64,000 nt of DNA from NCBI GenBank assembly GCA_011032825.1, contig JAADJZ010000004.1:806001-870000 (forward strand), read 5' to 3'. Under the pieces are notes generated by a model that was not told the origin of the DNA, ran no database searches, and saw only the letters and a program-made list of their open reading frames with translations. The position numbers and the translations under genes are program-made. Below, in pieces: positions 10,336 through 21,689 of the stretch. The stretch is from Massariosphaeria phaeospora. Taxonomy: Eukaryota > Ascomycota > Dothideomycetes > Pleosporales. The first letter of the stretch is position 1; each line of letters opens with the position of its first letter.

Positions 10336-12349
10336 ATGCGATTCACTTTTGTATGCGTTATGGTAGCGCTGCTTTCTCTCGGCTCGACTTTCGTTATAGA
10401 TCCCACGGTTAAAAAGGCATTAGAGGCGAAATTGGACTGTGCGCCGATAGCATTTTCCCGTCATCATGGGCCTCCTACAAACTTTGTAGGCAGTCCTGTC
10501 TCTTATGTATCGCGTGCAGCGTGCTAATCCGAAGTGCTATAGACACGGCTACGTAATTCAACTCACATGTGTCCTAAGCCTCCCCCAACTCACTGGCGCA
10601 ACGTCACTTGCCAAGACGGTGTGCTTCCAGTCGCACTCGAAGATGGTGCGAAGCAATGGGCAGATTCGAAAGCGGAGGATGCATGGAAGGACGCTGTGGC
10701 GGAATGGGACCAGGACACAACAAGGAATGCCAATTTTTCGACGTGGCTGGCGGACTATTTCGATGCACCGATCGCGTTTGCTTGTCATAAAGTCGGAGGT
10801 GGGGAGTGTTCGGTATGCCGCTCTTAATCCGCGAACCTCGCGATGTCCTTTTGCTGATATGAATAGACTTCTCTTAATTGTGCCTCTGGAGCTAACGCAC
10901 CTGCGGGGTACGGCCAACACTACACGAGAGAAGGAAATCAACGAGCTAACAAGATATCTAGTTACGTCATCCTCGAATCAATGCGAATGCTTTTTAATAG
11001 ATTGGACAACTACTACTGGGGCTTGTACAACGCTCACCAGATGATGGATGCTGAAGTCGATGCTTTCACCCTTTTGTTCTCGCCCCAGATCGACCCACTG
11101 AAAGATGAGAAGATACTCTTAGACATCCTCGGACTTGTTTTTGCATGCATCAACGTTAGCGCATTCAACGTCTGTATGTATATTCTTGCTTTCACTGCGA
11201 TCACCGTCCCGCATAGGCTGACGAATCTAAGTTTTTAAAAAGATCATAGCGATCAATCCAAAAACGGGCCTTCCGAAACCGGGCCATCCGAATTCTATGG
11301 CTCAAGGTAAAGACTTGATTGCCGCCCTTGCCACGGCCTCAATCAATATGGGTAAAGATTCGAAGAGCGCGTAAGTGGTTGAAACCGACCCCAGGTTCAG
11401 ACGATCTCCTTACTCACTATTGACCTAGCATCGACGTCTTCGCCAAAGTAGCCGAAATGCATCAGTATCTCAAGGACCTGGTCTGGGAAATGATCAAAAA
11501 CTGGGAGAAGCAAGTGGAGCAAATTTTCACGGATCCGGAACAACTACATCAGTTTATCACAAACGGCTTATTTTGGACACCGGGACAGGTAATAAGTCCC
11601 GAAGATGTGATTCCCACTTTGGAACACACACTGTATGCTTATCTGATCCCGCACGCGTGGGCAACGTCAAACGCCGTCGGAGGCCCCATTTTCATCGCGT
11701 AAGTTCATCGCCTTTCACTTTTGCAAGGTCATCACTGACGGCGAGTTTTAGCACAAGTGACGGCGTTCCTATGCGCAAAGGCCAAACCGGATGCAAAGCT
11801 TACGACCCGAAACTCATGAACTACAAGCAATTTGGCTATTGGGCCGACGCCTTCATCTTCGTTGGTAACGAGCCAAAAGTCCTAGGCCAAAGTTCTGTCT
11901 GCGATGGCGAGGACGCGTACTGGCTGGTCGGTGTGGAGAAAGAAGAAGACCCAGACCTGCCCGTGGGCACGATCAAGAACCCGCCAGGGTGGGACAAGTT
12001 TAGTGACGACAAATGGGGCGGCATCTCGAGGGAGGAGATAGCGCTGAAGTAAGTAATGTTGTGTCCGAGTCCTGCACCTCTCGACCTCGTTCATTGCAAC
12101 TTTTCAAATGTCAGAGACTAACGCATGTGCTGCAGCGCCATCGACAGCTGGAAGTTCAACGGCAAGATAAACGGCGAATTCTACCCCGAAATGAACGACA
12201 TAATGACGCTCGACATGCCGCGAAAGCTGCCGCGCGGCTTCATCAACATACCCGTGTGTTCGTGGATAGAAGCTGCACGCAACATCAAGGTGTGGGACGA
12301 TCGCAAGTCTCCGTATGACGATAATCCCCATTTCCCATGTAATAAATAA
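10336..12349 (+). CDS. secreted multi-exon protein of unrecognised family
   Basis: A 548-residue predicted secreted protein from seven exons: 10336-10485, 10543-10812, 10867-11173, 11232-11370, 11429-11698, 11752-12048 and 12136-12349. All six introns (53-87 bases) are GT-AG and every join keeps frame. The N-terminus MRFTFVCVMVALLSLGSTFV is a signal peptide. Several Asn-X-Ser/Thr sites (NVTC, NFST) and spaced Cys residues fit an extracellular glycoprotein. The centre is helical (YWGLYNAHQMMDAEVDAF), and the C-terminal part has KGQTGCKAYDP and WKFNGKINGEFYP. It vaguely resembles fungal DUF7872-type secreted proteins, but I cannot assign a function. The exon 3-4 acceptor was chosen because it keeps frame; another acceptor nearby does not. 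Confidence 0.75.
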
Positions 12350-13683
12350 CTTCCTGTCGATATTTTGCCATTTCGGTTTGCGAGCTTGGGTTGGCTTGGG
12401 AAATATAGTAATAAGTTTTGGATGCTGGTTGGTGCAGCTCTTCACGAAGATAGAAGTTAACGGCCGACAATAGAGGGTGGGTCCAGAGGTATGATGCGAC
12501 GCGATGCGCATAGCCCAAGAGCAGGGCGTAGGAGACGAGAGCCCGTTTCGGCGTCGCAACCCTCGACTACAATAGAATATAGACAACATTACGTTTGATT
12601 CACGTATCATTGTTTTTAATGTGACATTCTGCTGCGAGGAGCCAGAAAGCGTGAAAGGCGAAGCGCGGCTAGGCGCAAGAAGCTACAGTAGGGCCCAACA
12701 CGCAACTAATCGTGCAACGGCTTTTTATAGTATATATTGCGTAATGTTGAGCTTCACTAATAAATACGACCATAGGACACTGAGAACAGCAGTTCCCGTC
12801 CGATCCGCCGTTTGTCGTGGGACTGAATGCAGTTATTTTACTCCTGAGCACAGGGTCCGGACTCCGGAGTCCTGACTTCGGGCCAGCCGCCACGCCCCAG
12901 AGTACTGTACTCCCCACCCAACAACACTTGCTGCTTTAAACTCTGGCGTTAAAGGGGGGATAGCTGCGCCGTGCGGAGTAAGATTCGTCCGCCTGACCCC
13001 ATCTGCGCTGGCGCACATAGGTACCATGGCGCGCATATAGTGAGTATCGGTCGTAGTAATGACAGCAGCGAGGAAAACAGTAATCGCGGTCGCTATCTTG
13101 GAAGCAACAAGCAACTAAAATCAATCCTACGCCCTAGTCGCTCGCACGGTTGCGGTAGTGCGGACAAACATAACGAACATGAGATAGAGCAGATCCTCGC
13201 ATCCCTGTCTCTATCGCGGAAAACTATAGTACCGCGTCAAATGGTGTGGGTATGAGGAGGATCCGCAGTAGTATAATGCGTCTAACTTCAAGAATAGCCC
13301 GCACAAGCTTAGTAGTTTTTACACGGCTAACTCTACCCGCCTAGGGCCTCTGAAGAGGCTAAGGTTGTAGGTACAGAGTTGGGAGGCGGATAGGGATGCG
13401 GATAGGAATACGGACAATTATCCTAATGACAACAAGCCTTATAGATCATAGGAGGCAGAATCTCGTGAGAATAACTTATGGGATCTAGGTAAGGGGTTAA
13501 TTTAGGCTGAAGAGAAGACAGTCAACTAATCGTATAAAGTAACATAGGGATATAGGGCATTATATCTATACTTTGAATATATCGCACTCTTTACACACTT
13601 CTCTTTTCTAGATGTAGCATCTTTATTAGAACTCCAATTAGCCTAGACTCTAACCTCAGCTCCAACTAGTCCCTTTGCTTTAT
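12350..13683. other. intergenic, approaching a transposon-rich island
   Basis: No gene is supported. From about 13,250 the DNA becomes richer in A/T and in TAG/TAA-like words, like the nearby RIP-mutated DNA. It may include decayed mobile-element sequence too degraded to name. Confidence 0.45.
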
Positions 13684-16237
13684 CTATCTCATATTCCCCT
13701 TCCGTCTCCGCTTTACCCTCTCCGTCTGCTGTAGTTCCTCTACCACATCTGCTTTCCTTTTGACATTCCGCCTGTTCTTCACTTGCTCCTGACCCATCTC
13801 CTCCTGCATCTCTTTCGCCAACTCTTTCCTCATATCCTCCCTCTCCCGCTCTATTCCCTTCCTCATCTCTTCCCTCTCGCGCTCTATTTCTTTCCTCATA
13901 TCTGCTTTCTTGCGCTCCAAGTCCTGCTCTCTCTCCTCTATGTTCGGCTTGCCCTCTAGCTCTGCCTGTGTTGTTGTTGATCGATCTGGCGACTGTGGCG
14001 CCGAGGTATCAACGTCTGACGACTGGCTTCCGAAAGGGGCCTGGTCGAGTCGGTTTCTGTCTTCGCCTAGTGTGAGCGTTGCGCGTTTCTGTTTGTCGTG
14101 CGTGTAGATGTCTGCCGTGTAGTTCTCCATGTCTAGCACGACATGGAGGATCTGGGGTTGGACTTCCGAGCCTGGTTCGCAAGAAACGACGAGTTAGTAA
14201 TTTTTGGCGATAATGTACGAGGAGATTAGAGCGCTTACCTTTGGTGTTGATCTTGCGAAGAGCAGATTCGGTGCAGAAGTTGAGAATGATGTAGTCTTCT
14301 ATGATGTTCCATTCTGCATATTTGCCGCCAGCTTCGAATCGACTGACGTGCTCTGCGAGCTCTTTTCCACTGCCACATTGCATGACTTCAATGCCCCACT
14401 TCTGGTCGAAGATGTAGAAATCGATTCTGCCATCGTTTGTATGGGAATATTCGGTTAGAATTGGGAGATTGCGAAGCTCCCGGTTAAGACAGCAGTAGAT
14501 TTCGTCCTGGAATGCTGCCTCTGGTATGCCCCAGCGCTTGTTAGATCTGCTTGGTCGCGGTTGGAGAGCGGATGGACTAAAGCGAGCAATCGCGTTGATG
14601 CAAACCTGTTGGAGGCCAACCTTCTCCAAGCTAGTGCCTGGTTCTGGGCCTGGAAAAAGTCGACGGTATGCCATTCTGCTAGTGTCAGCAAGCACACATT
14701 CACGTTAGGTGAGTAACTATACATACCGCCGATGTATAGGAGATGCAAAGATGTACCTTTTTTCATCGCTTTTTGGCCTAGACTGCTCTACGTGCAGATA
14801 GCCCATCTTGTAACAGAAAGCAAAGACATCGAAGTCTTGTGGCAACCGCGTGAGGCCACTAGGACGAATCGCTACCTCACGCAGTGCTTGGACTACATCT
14901 GAGAAGCTAATATGAGAGTATGCGGGCCAACGCAAGCTCTTTCGCGTATAACTTTCGGAACGAGGTGTCCAAACTCCTCTGCCGCTCTCAGTCAGCCAGT
15001 CCAATAAGCCCTGATGCTCAACAAGTATTTCATGACACAAGCTTGTCGACCATGTCCGTGTACTTCTGACAGGCTTAGGAAGCTAATATATGTTAGCCAC
15101 AATATTTGCGGATTACTGCTGTACTTTACATACCTGATCAAAAATGTTTTCAAAGTGCCTTAAAAGCATTCCAACCATACCCGGATGACCATCTGTAGCA
15201 CTGTGAAGATATCCAGGCATACTATTATCAAAATAGTAGTTGTTATGTATAGCCCACTTATTGATGGCTACGGCTGTTTCTTTTGGTTGGAAGAGCATGT
15301 ACAGATGACCCGCTGTAGAAGGACGTAACTCTACACGTTGAACTGAGTCTACAAGAAGCGCTTGGGACTCAACATGAGGCTCATGAAGATGAGAAGTACC
15401 AGCAGCGCCATAGAGACAGACAAGGATGAAGATGGGCTGACTTTTTGTGTTTTTGTTTTTGAGCACTTGTGTCCATAGGTCCTCCTCATCATAAGATCCC
15501 TGTGCTTCATCGATAAGATAAACTGGTCGAGCTTTGGGATTGTGCGGCCGATATGTACCATTTTGCTTCTGCCACCACCTGTGCTTGCTGGCGAGATAGT
15601 TTTCAACGCTTTTTTCAGAATCTAGACGCTTGTACTGTTTTGTCCACAGAACAAATACAGGCTCGAGGTCCAAACGATGATGAAGAATATAATATCCTAG
15701 TAGCCGGAGTAAAGTTGTCTTGCCAACTTGGGGCGTTGCACGGATGACTACTACTCGTTTGTCCTGAGCTAGCTCTAGGATGCTGTGCACCAAGTCTTGT
15801 CGCTCGGATACAAAGTCGCAACCTGAGTTCCATGAGTGCATGTATTCCTCAATGTGGTCGTTGATAGTGTGTCCGCAGGTAAAGCATCCTGGAAGAGAAC
15901 GTTTAAAGATTCCCTCCTTGCAAGAACACTCTTGGCGGCAGGGCCAGAATGACATAACAGTGTTAAGAGAAACGAGTGAAGAATTAGACGTTGCGTTTGT
16001 GCGTGACTGCTTCTGTTGATTGGGATTTTGGAGCTTGTAGGATTTCTTTCGTGATCTTTGCGAGTAAGACTGATCTCCTTTACGCTTGCGAGGCCTTTTA
16101 AGAGCAATACTCTGGGTATTTGTAGACAGCTTCGGTTGTGTCGTAGTGCTAAAAGAGTGCTTGCTTGCCCTAAGCGGCTTTGTCTTTGGTGTTGGCGCAG
16201 GTAGAATGCTACTTTTGGATCTTGTAGTTACAGGCAT
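13684..16237 (-). CDS. Crinkler-type NTPase-nuclease protein with C-terminal coiled coil
   Basis: A 795-residue protein from four exons: 16237-15134, 15082-14727, 14678-14239 and 14171-13684. The three GT-AG introns (51, 48 and 67 bases) all keep frame. Residues 1-95 are basic and disordered. Residues 100-123 have spaced Cys (CRQECSC, CFTCGH) that could bind zinc. A P-loop NTPase follows, with Walker A ATPQVGKTT near 167-175 and Walker B VYLIDEAQ near 239-246. A winged-helix-like stretch comes next. A restriction-endonuclease-like domain has GRIDFYI and WGIEVMQCG near 570-590, then GGKYAEW and DYIILNF. A charged coiled coil (about 690-785) ends it. This order matches the CR/Crinkler effector class of fungi and oomycetes. 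The classical PD-(D/E)XK lysine position reads Q here, so activity is uncertain. It is flanked by transposons. Confidence 0.75.
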
Positions 16238-16643
16238 CTTCGATGTAAAGCCTTAGTAGAGTTGTATGATTAAGAGATAGAAGTTTCTCATACTCTTTAA
16301 TACAAATTGTTATTTTCTTTGTTAAAGTGCTCGCAACTGCAACCGTTGTTTAAACAAAGTCAGTAAACCTGCACATAGCAAACTTCTTTGTTTATCCTCT
16401 CTCAAATCGTAGCAAGCGGCGTAGATTCGCATCGAAAGTACTGTTCTAGGAATGTTTTTCATCTAGCTGGCCGTTTGCGACGAGCATAGGGGGTTTATTT
16501 GCCTTGTCTAGAAGCATTAGTTTGTTTTGTACATAACGTAATGGATCATCGAACCTCCCAGAAATTGCCAAGACCACTACCTCCCCCATCAACGCGATAT
16601 GTCTCAACCAACTAACGCGTTATTACACTAACACGAAGGGAGA
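16238..16643. other. AT-rich spacer upstream of the Crinkler-type gene
   Basis: It presumably includes the promoter of the minus-strand Crinkler-type gene. No open frame of note is present. It runs into the recognisable Fot1 remnant at about 16,644. Confidence 0.5.
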
Positions 16644-17151
16644 CTTCAGCTTGCCCTCGAAGCCTATAATTCCGGCCAATTCTAAAGCCATCGAGCTGCT
16701 GCTATCGCCTTTAACGTTAAACGCCGGACTCTTGACGAACGCGCTCGAGGAATCCCATTTCGAGCCCAAACACGACCTAATCGCCAGAAGCTTACTGCGA
16801 CTGAAGAGCAGACGATCGTCCAATATATCCTTGACCTTGATTCGTGAGGATTTGCCCCCCGGCTGTCTGAGGTGGGACATATGGGGGATAAACTAGTAGC
16901 TGCGCGGGGTGGAGAGCTAGTGGGCAAGAAATGAGCTACAAGATTTGTAACGCGTTCAGGCGAGCTCAAGATAGCCTTTAATCGAGCAAAGGACCGGCAG
17001 AGGATACAACAGGAAGATCCTGAGGTGATTAGTGCGTAGTTTAAGCTAGTTGAGAATACCAAAGTCTAGTACAGCATCTACGAGAATAACGTGCACAATT
17101 TCAACAAAACTAGCTTCTAAATAGGCGTAATTAGGTTTATAAAAGTTGTTA
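16644..17151 (+). pseudogene. Fot1/pogo transposase N-terminal remnant, RIP-mutated
   Basis: One continuous frame encodes the helix-turn-helix start of a Fot1-type transposase: SHRAAAIAFNVKRRTLDERA, GIPFRAQTRPNRQKLTATEE, IVQYILDLDS, then VHNFNKTSF where the first catalytic Asp would be. Six in-frame stops interrupt about 169 codons. Their contexts (S*GF, KK*A, SA*F, F*IG) fit Arg, Trp, Trp and Gln codons changed by C-to-T or G-to-A, as RIP produces. The catalytic Asp of the family NFDE motif is Asn here, also a G-to-A change. The remnant stops at the left end of the pogo element that starts at 17,152. Confidence 0.85.
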
Positions 17152-17214
17152 ACGTACCTAACGAGTTGGCGGGCCACACGGGTTGGCGAGACACTTTTGC
17201 CAAGCCCTCACCAA
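17152..17214. repeat. left terminal inverted repeat of pogo element
   Basis: Begins ACGTACCTAACGAG. It is the reverse complement of 18951-19013 apart from one base. Confidence 0.92.
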
Positions 17215-17280
17215 AACCACTCTCATTCTGGCGCAAAACAGCCTACTTTAGCCCTGTATAGTATAATACAATATAAGATA

Positions 17281-18942
17281 TCATTCAGAGTCTATTTCTG
17301 CTGCTTGCTTACACGTACGCGCGTTATGCCCGGTCTGATTGCATCGCCCGCAGCGCCTTTGAGTTGGCTCACCTCCTTCAGCGCGCACCCGCGTCTTTGG
17401 CTTCTTCCTATCACTACGCGCCTCAAAGTCCTTGAGAGCAGCTAAACGAGCTCTATCCTCAACTATCAAGGTCCCTTCTGCCTGAACCCGCTTCCTTTTA
17501 TGCGTTCTACGCTGCGTGGCAGCTTCATTTGCTGCTCGAAGCTCTGCGATCTCCTTTTGCGCCAACACTAGCTTGTGCGCGATAATTGCTGCTCCCTTTG
17601 AGACCTTCTCAAAGGCCTCTACTATAGACGTTGGTGAGCTATCTACATGCCTCTGAATCCTTGCTTTCACAAGCGTCGATTGCGACCCTAGTTCAAGGGT
17701 ATTGCTTAGGGTTTGCGACTGCCAGGGCTCGTTGTTGATAGGCAGTGGTAGTGATGGAGTTCGCAACCGGACGTCAAGGGCTGTTATGACCCGTTCTGGG
17801 TCAAATGGAACTAATCCAGCGCCTCGAAACCCTCCTTGGATATTACTAGGAGTAATTGCAGCATTATAGGCGCGTATGAAGCATGGTAGGAACTCAAGTT
17901 TTGTAATGTGAGTGATCCGGTTGCGCATGAGATCTTCGGCTTGGCGCCCGTACGCCTTCTTCAAAGGGGCAAAACAACCTACATCAAGAGGCTGTAGGAG
18001 GTGCGATGAGTGCGGAGGCATGCAGATAGTGATAATCTTGTTCTCTTTGCAGTATTGCTGGAATTCGAGCGAGTCGTGGCTCTCATGGCCGTCAATTGCG
18101 AGCAGTCGGTGGCTGCCAACTACCCTCATCTTTGTATGCTCATCAAAGTGCTTCAACCACTCAAGACCAAGCTTATTCGTTGTCCAGCCGTTCTCAGAGA
18201 CTGCAATAATCCAGTCCTAGGGTAGGTTATCCTCTTTATACCAGGCAGAGAGGTGGTAGCGGCCTTTGAAGATGATAAAGGGTGGAATAGCCCAACCTGT
18301 CGCGTTGATGCCCTGGATGACTGTTGTCCACTCTCTGTTGCCTTGCTGCACTGCCTTTGGCCGTCCTCGTTTCTCTGAAGCTGTAACAACTGCTCCAGTT
18401 GATATCTGGCCCATCATGAAGCCTGCCTCGTCAAAGTTGTACGTGTCTTCATCCTGGATGCCGTACTTGGCTTTGATATTGGCTACTAGGCTAAACCAGC
18501 CCTGGATAACCTCCGGATCCTCGCAGAGCGCTCTCTTATAATCGTACTTGCGATTGAACTTCATTGTAAACTCAGGGCGGCGCTTACACATACTTGGCCA
18601 GTTCAAGCCAACCTGGCCTAGATTGCGCTCTGCGCGCAAGGAATTGGCCATATCAGCCACAGCTGCGAGCCTAGGGGGGAATCCGCGCGTAATAAGCTCA
18701 AGTATATGCTCAACAACTACGCCCTCCTCAGTCTTTGTCAGATTCATCGATTTAGGCCAGCAATCTGCTTGTGAAGGTCGTCCAGCGCGTCGATGGCTTA
18801 GTGTTGTTCGAGCGACGTTATAGATAGCTGCAGCGCGTCGCACAGAGAGTGTCGCGTCTTGTTCAAGAGCTTGAAGGGCATTCTGTATCTGACGTTCATT
18901 AGAAGGTTCCATCTGGTGTTGTTGTTGAGGCATCGCGTACAT
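17281..18942 (-). pseudogene. pogo/Fot1 DDE transposase with a single nonsense codon
   Basis: Transposase that would cut and paste the surrounding element. From the ATG at 18942: an N-terminal Psq-type helix-turn-helix (LSVRRAAAIYNVARTTLSHR), a CENP-B-like DNA-binding part, then the DDE domain with YNFDEAGFMMG (first Asp), LLAIDGHESHDS (second Asp) and SNIQGGFRGAGLVPFD (third region). The C-terminus has a CCHC zinc knuckle (CGRCNQTGHNARTC). One in-frame TAG (18217-18219) lies between YKEDNLP and DWIIAVSENGW; a Gln-to-stop C-to-T change would explain it. Otherwise about 550 codons are open. The protein is therefore probably inactive, although the element could be moved by a relative. Confidence 0.88.
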
Positions 18943-18950
18943 AGGTAGAG

Positions 18951-19013
18951 TTGGTGAGGGCTTGGCAAAAGTGTCTCGCCAACCCGTGTGGCCCGCCAAC
19001 CCGTTAGGTACGT
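18951..19013. repeat. right terminal inverted repeat of pogo element
   Basis: Its reverse complement begins ACGTACCTAACGGG. It is followed by the TA target duplication at 19014-19015. Confidence 0.92.
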
Positions 19014-19015
19014 TA

Positions 19016-19722
19016 TTAAACTTTACTTAAAACGTTAATATATTGAATTTATAGCTAATTCTATCTAGTAATAATAAAGTTATTAAGGTGCTAAAACGTT
19101 TGCATTGGAGAGATATTTGCGTTGAGAGAATAGGCCCGTGCTACGCACGGGCAATCTCTTGAGATTTTTTAGAGAAACCTTAGGCCCAAGTATCTACTAA
19201 GACATAGAGTAATTATTTTTTAGTAATACTCCTTAGGAGAAGTAACTGAGTCGAGTTAAGACGACTGCAAGATAAGGTCCGATTCCTACCTTATGACTAA
19301 TCCAATTCTCCTACTACTAGAGGGACAGAAAACGCCGTAGCGTACTAGGGAAAAAGTCTCGGAGTTTCGAAAGAAAGTGAGGATTAGGGTACTAGGTATC
19401 TTAGCGATAACAGGATAGATCTTGTTAATTACTTGCTATTTACAATTGTCTCTGCATCTAGGTTACGATATAGAGATGTTGTGCGAATGAAGCAGGGCTT
19501 TGCGCGAAGAACTCAGTATCCCCGTCGTCTCATAATTCCGGGGGCACTTAGTTCCTCCGCCCGCCGTCTCATAACTCCGACAGACCCTAACCTCCGGTAA
19601 AACCATAACATTTCGGACAAAATTAATTATAAATAAAGCTCCCACGGAAAGACAAGCACAATTCATCTGATCAGAGCATCTCCATCCTAATCAAGGCTCC
19701 TCAGTACACTTCGCCGAACACC
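19016..19722. other. AT-rich spacer with short repeated word
   Basis: No gene is seen. The word CGTCTCATAA(T/C)TCCG occurs twice (about 19,525-19,580). Promoter-proximal sequence of the SnoaL-like gene lies at the right end. Confidence 0.45.
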
Positions 19723-20196
19723 ATGGCCGACCCACTCACCCTCCCATCGCTCACTCCCCGCGAAGCCGTCGCCGACGCCCTCCACCGCTGCGTCCTCGGC
19801 CTCGACACCAACAACCGCGCCCTCTTCGAGTCCGGCTGCCTAATGGACGAGACCATGACCCTGATCGCCGGCCCGTTCGGCACGCTGGAGGGCTGGGCCG
19901 CGGCCAGCGCCATCGTGCTCCTCCTCTTCGACCTCGTCACCATGCACACACTCAGCAACATCCGCGTCGAGCTCCAGGACGGCGCGGACACGGCGTCGCT
20001 GACGGCCCACGCCATCTCGTACCATATACGCCCGGAAGAGGCGCACAAGCCGGAGGATACGAGTTACACGGCGGGGAACTTGTATTATGTGGATCTTGTG
20101 AGGGATAAGGGGGATGGGCTGTGGAAGATTAAGAAGTGGGATATTAGGAATTTGTGGGTTACGGGGGATAGGGCGGTGCTGGAGGGGGGTGCTTGA
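19723..20196 (+). CDS. SnoaL-like (NTF2-fold) protein
   Basis: A 157-residue single-exon protein. LTPREAVADALHRCVLGLDTNN, MDETMTL, a long hydrophobic helix (AAASAIVLLLFDLVTMHTLSN) and the ending GLWKIKKWDIRNLWVTGD follow the cone-shaped SnoaL/NTF2-like fold. Such proteins are small-molecule isomerases, dehydratases or binding proteins. No substrate can be inferred. The codon composition is GC-rich, unlike the AT-rich DNA on its left, so it appears to be host-type sequence just outside the transposon island. Confidence 0.78.
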   Translation: MADPLTLPSLTPREAVADALHRCVLGLDTNNRALFESGCLMDETMTLIAGPFGTLEGWAAASAIVLLLFDLVTMHTLSNIRVELQDGADTASLTAHAISYHIRPEEAHKPEDTSYTAGNLYYVDLVRDKGDGLWKIKKWDIRNLWVTGDRAVLEGGA

Positions 20197-21016
20197 GAGT
20201 GTGAGCATTGCGTCTTGTGAATCGTTGAGTGTTGTGTTGATTGCAGATTTGATATCATCGTGCTACTAGAGACGCAGTAGCTTTGATTAGCTTGATATTT
20301 GAGTGGTTTCTATATCTCAATTGTAACGTGACCTTGAGTTTGTTATCTTCGAACGCTGCATATACTCGACGTGTGATCGTTAGAAATGAACTCAGACAGC
20401 ACTAGGCTTATCCTATATGAGTATCCTTGGTCGGGGGCAGCTAGTCTTGACGTTTGTCTATCATAGACTGACTACTGATGTGTAATCACGTGGCTGTGGG
20501 GACAAGGTATTACCACATTGGGACACCACGATTTCACAATGGTACTATCAACCAACAACAGCCAAACAAAAAAACGCTTCTTTGTGGGTTGTAAATTGTA
20601 CGCTTACATCTCTACAGCATACAAGAACATAGTGCAAGTTCCGCAAACCTGCACAACGTCCTGTTCAAAGACGTAGCCCCACTTTGTACATGAACAACCC
20701 AAGCATTCGCTCAACATAAAAGCACCACATCCACTTCCCAAAACCTCTTTTCTCCACACACACACCAACCAATCAACACACCACATCGCATCGCATCACA
20801 TCGCATCACACCCATCACAGAGCCTAGGAGGTAGGGAGGCGCACCAAACCAGTAGAACCACTACTAGCGCCGCGGGAAAAAGGCTCAACTCTTCACATAT
20901 GGGCACTAGCATCAGGACCGCACAGGATACACATATGCCTGTGCGGCAGGGCGCGGACTTGCGGTCCCCCGTTCCTGACGCAATGCACATGCCCCTGAGG
21001 TTGATACAAACCCGGG
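20197..21016. other. intergenic with microsatellite
   Basis: No gene is supported. A short CATCGCAT/CATCACAT microsatellite-like run lies at about 20,784-20,817. Confidence 0.45.
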
Positions 21017-21285
21017 GATGAGACGATCGGGGTAATTACGTACAGGCGTAGGCCAGTTACCCGGGGAGTCGGAGTTACAAGAAAGGGAAATTACGTACTG
21101 GCGCAAGGCCTGTTTCCCTTCGGATGATGCGGACGAGGACGATGAGGATTGCATCTTCGAGGTTTTGACACTCGAGGATGAGACGCGATGGGTAATTACG
21201 TACTGGCGTAGGCCAGTAACCCGGCGAGTCGAAAAGGAAGTGCATGGGAAATTACGTACTGGCGCAAGGCCTCTTTCCCCGAGTG
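21017..21285. repeat. 160-bp duplicated unit carrying hairpin-forming elements
   Basis: Segment 21017-21120 recurs 160 bases later (21177-21280). Each unit contains two related elements built around TTACGTACTGGCG (TTACGTACAGGCG in one). One is bracketed by GGTAA and TTACC, the other by GGGAAA and TTTCCC, so each can form an imperfect hairpin. The period is not a multiple of three, so protein coding is unlikely. Confidence 0.7.
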
Positions 21286-21689
21286 CGACTGACTTCAATT
21301 TGGATTTGGTTGGGTGGGTCTTTCGCGGGTGATTACGATGAGGACGGCGCCCGTGGAGTATTTCCTCAAACACACACACATACACATACAGCAGACGGGT
21401 AGAGATTTCTCCGTTGCATCTTTTTTTTACCTGCACGGACAATTATGACCGGGGGACGGTGTCTTGTGCATAAAATCCCCCTTTTTTAGCGACCCAGGTA
21501 GTCGCGTTTGCACATTTACGGATGCGTGTGGTCGAAAAAAGACTGCTCGGGTGTTCGGGGCGGGCAGGACTGGGTAAGGTCCCGTTCCTGTAAAACTAGT
21601 TTCGATTCTTGTACATAACTTTCCGTTGAGCAAGCGTTTGGCGATGTCGCCAGAGTAAGTCTTGCTTGGCTTAGAACGGCTCCGGGCCA

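Larger units (their letters stand above)
17152..19013 (-). mobile_element. complete pogo/Fot1-type DNA transposon, 1,862 bp
   Basis: Both ends carry 63-bp inverted repeats (17152-17214 and 18951-19013) that differ at one position (base 13). They are flanked by the dinucleotide TA on each side (17150-17151 and 19014-19015), the target duplication expected for Tc1/mariner/pogo elements. The interior holds one transposase gene on the minus strand. The left end abuts an older, RIP-damaged Fot1 remnant, so the insertion is nested in or beside older repeats. Confidence 0.92.

Noticed and set aside
20912..21442. Minus-strand open frame with repeated (A/G)LRQYV and PVRN(Y/F)P words, considered as a repeat-peptide precursor
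   Set aside because: The words come from the 160-bp duplicated unit, whose period is not a multiple of three. There is no signal peptide and there are no consistent cleavage sites.
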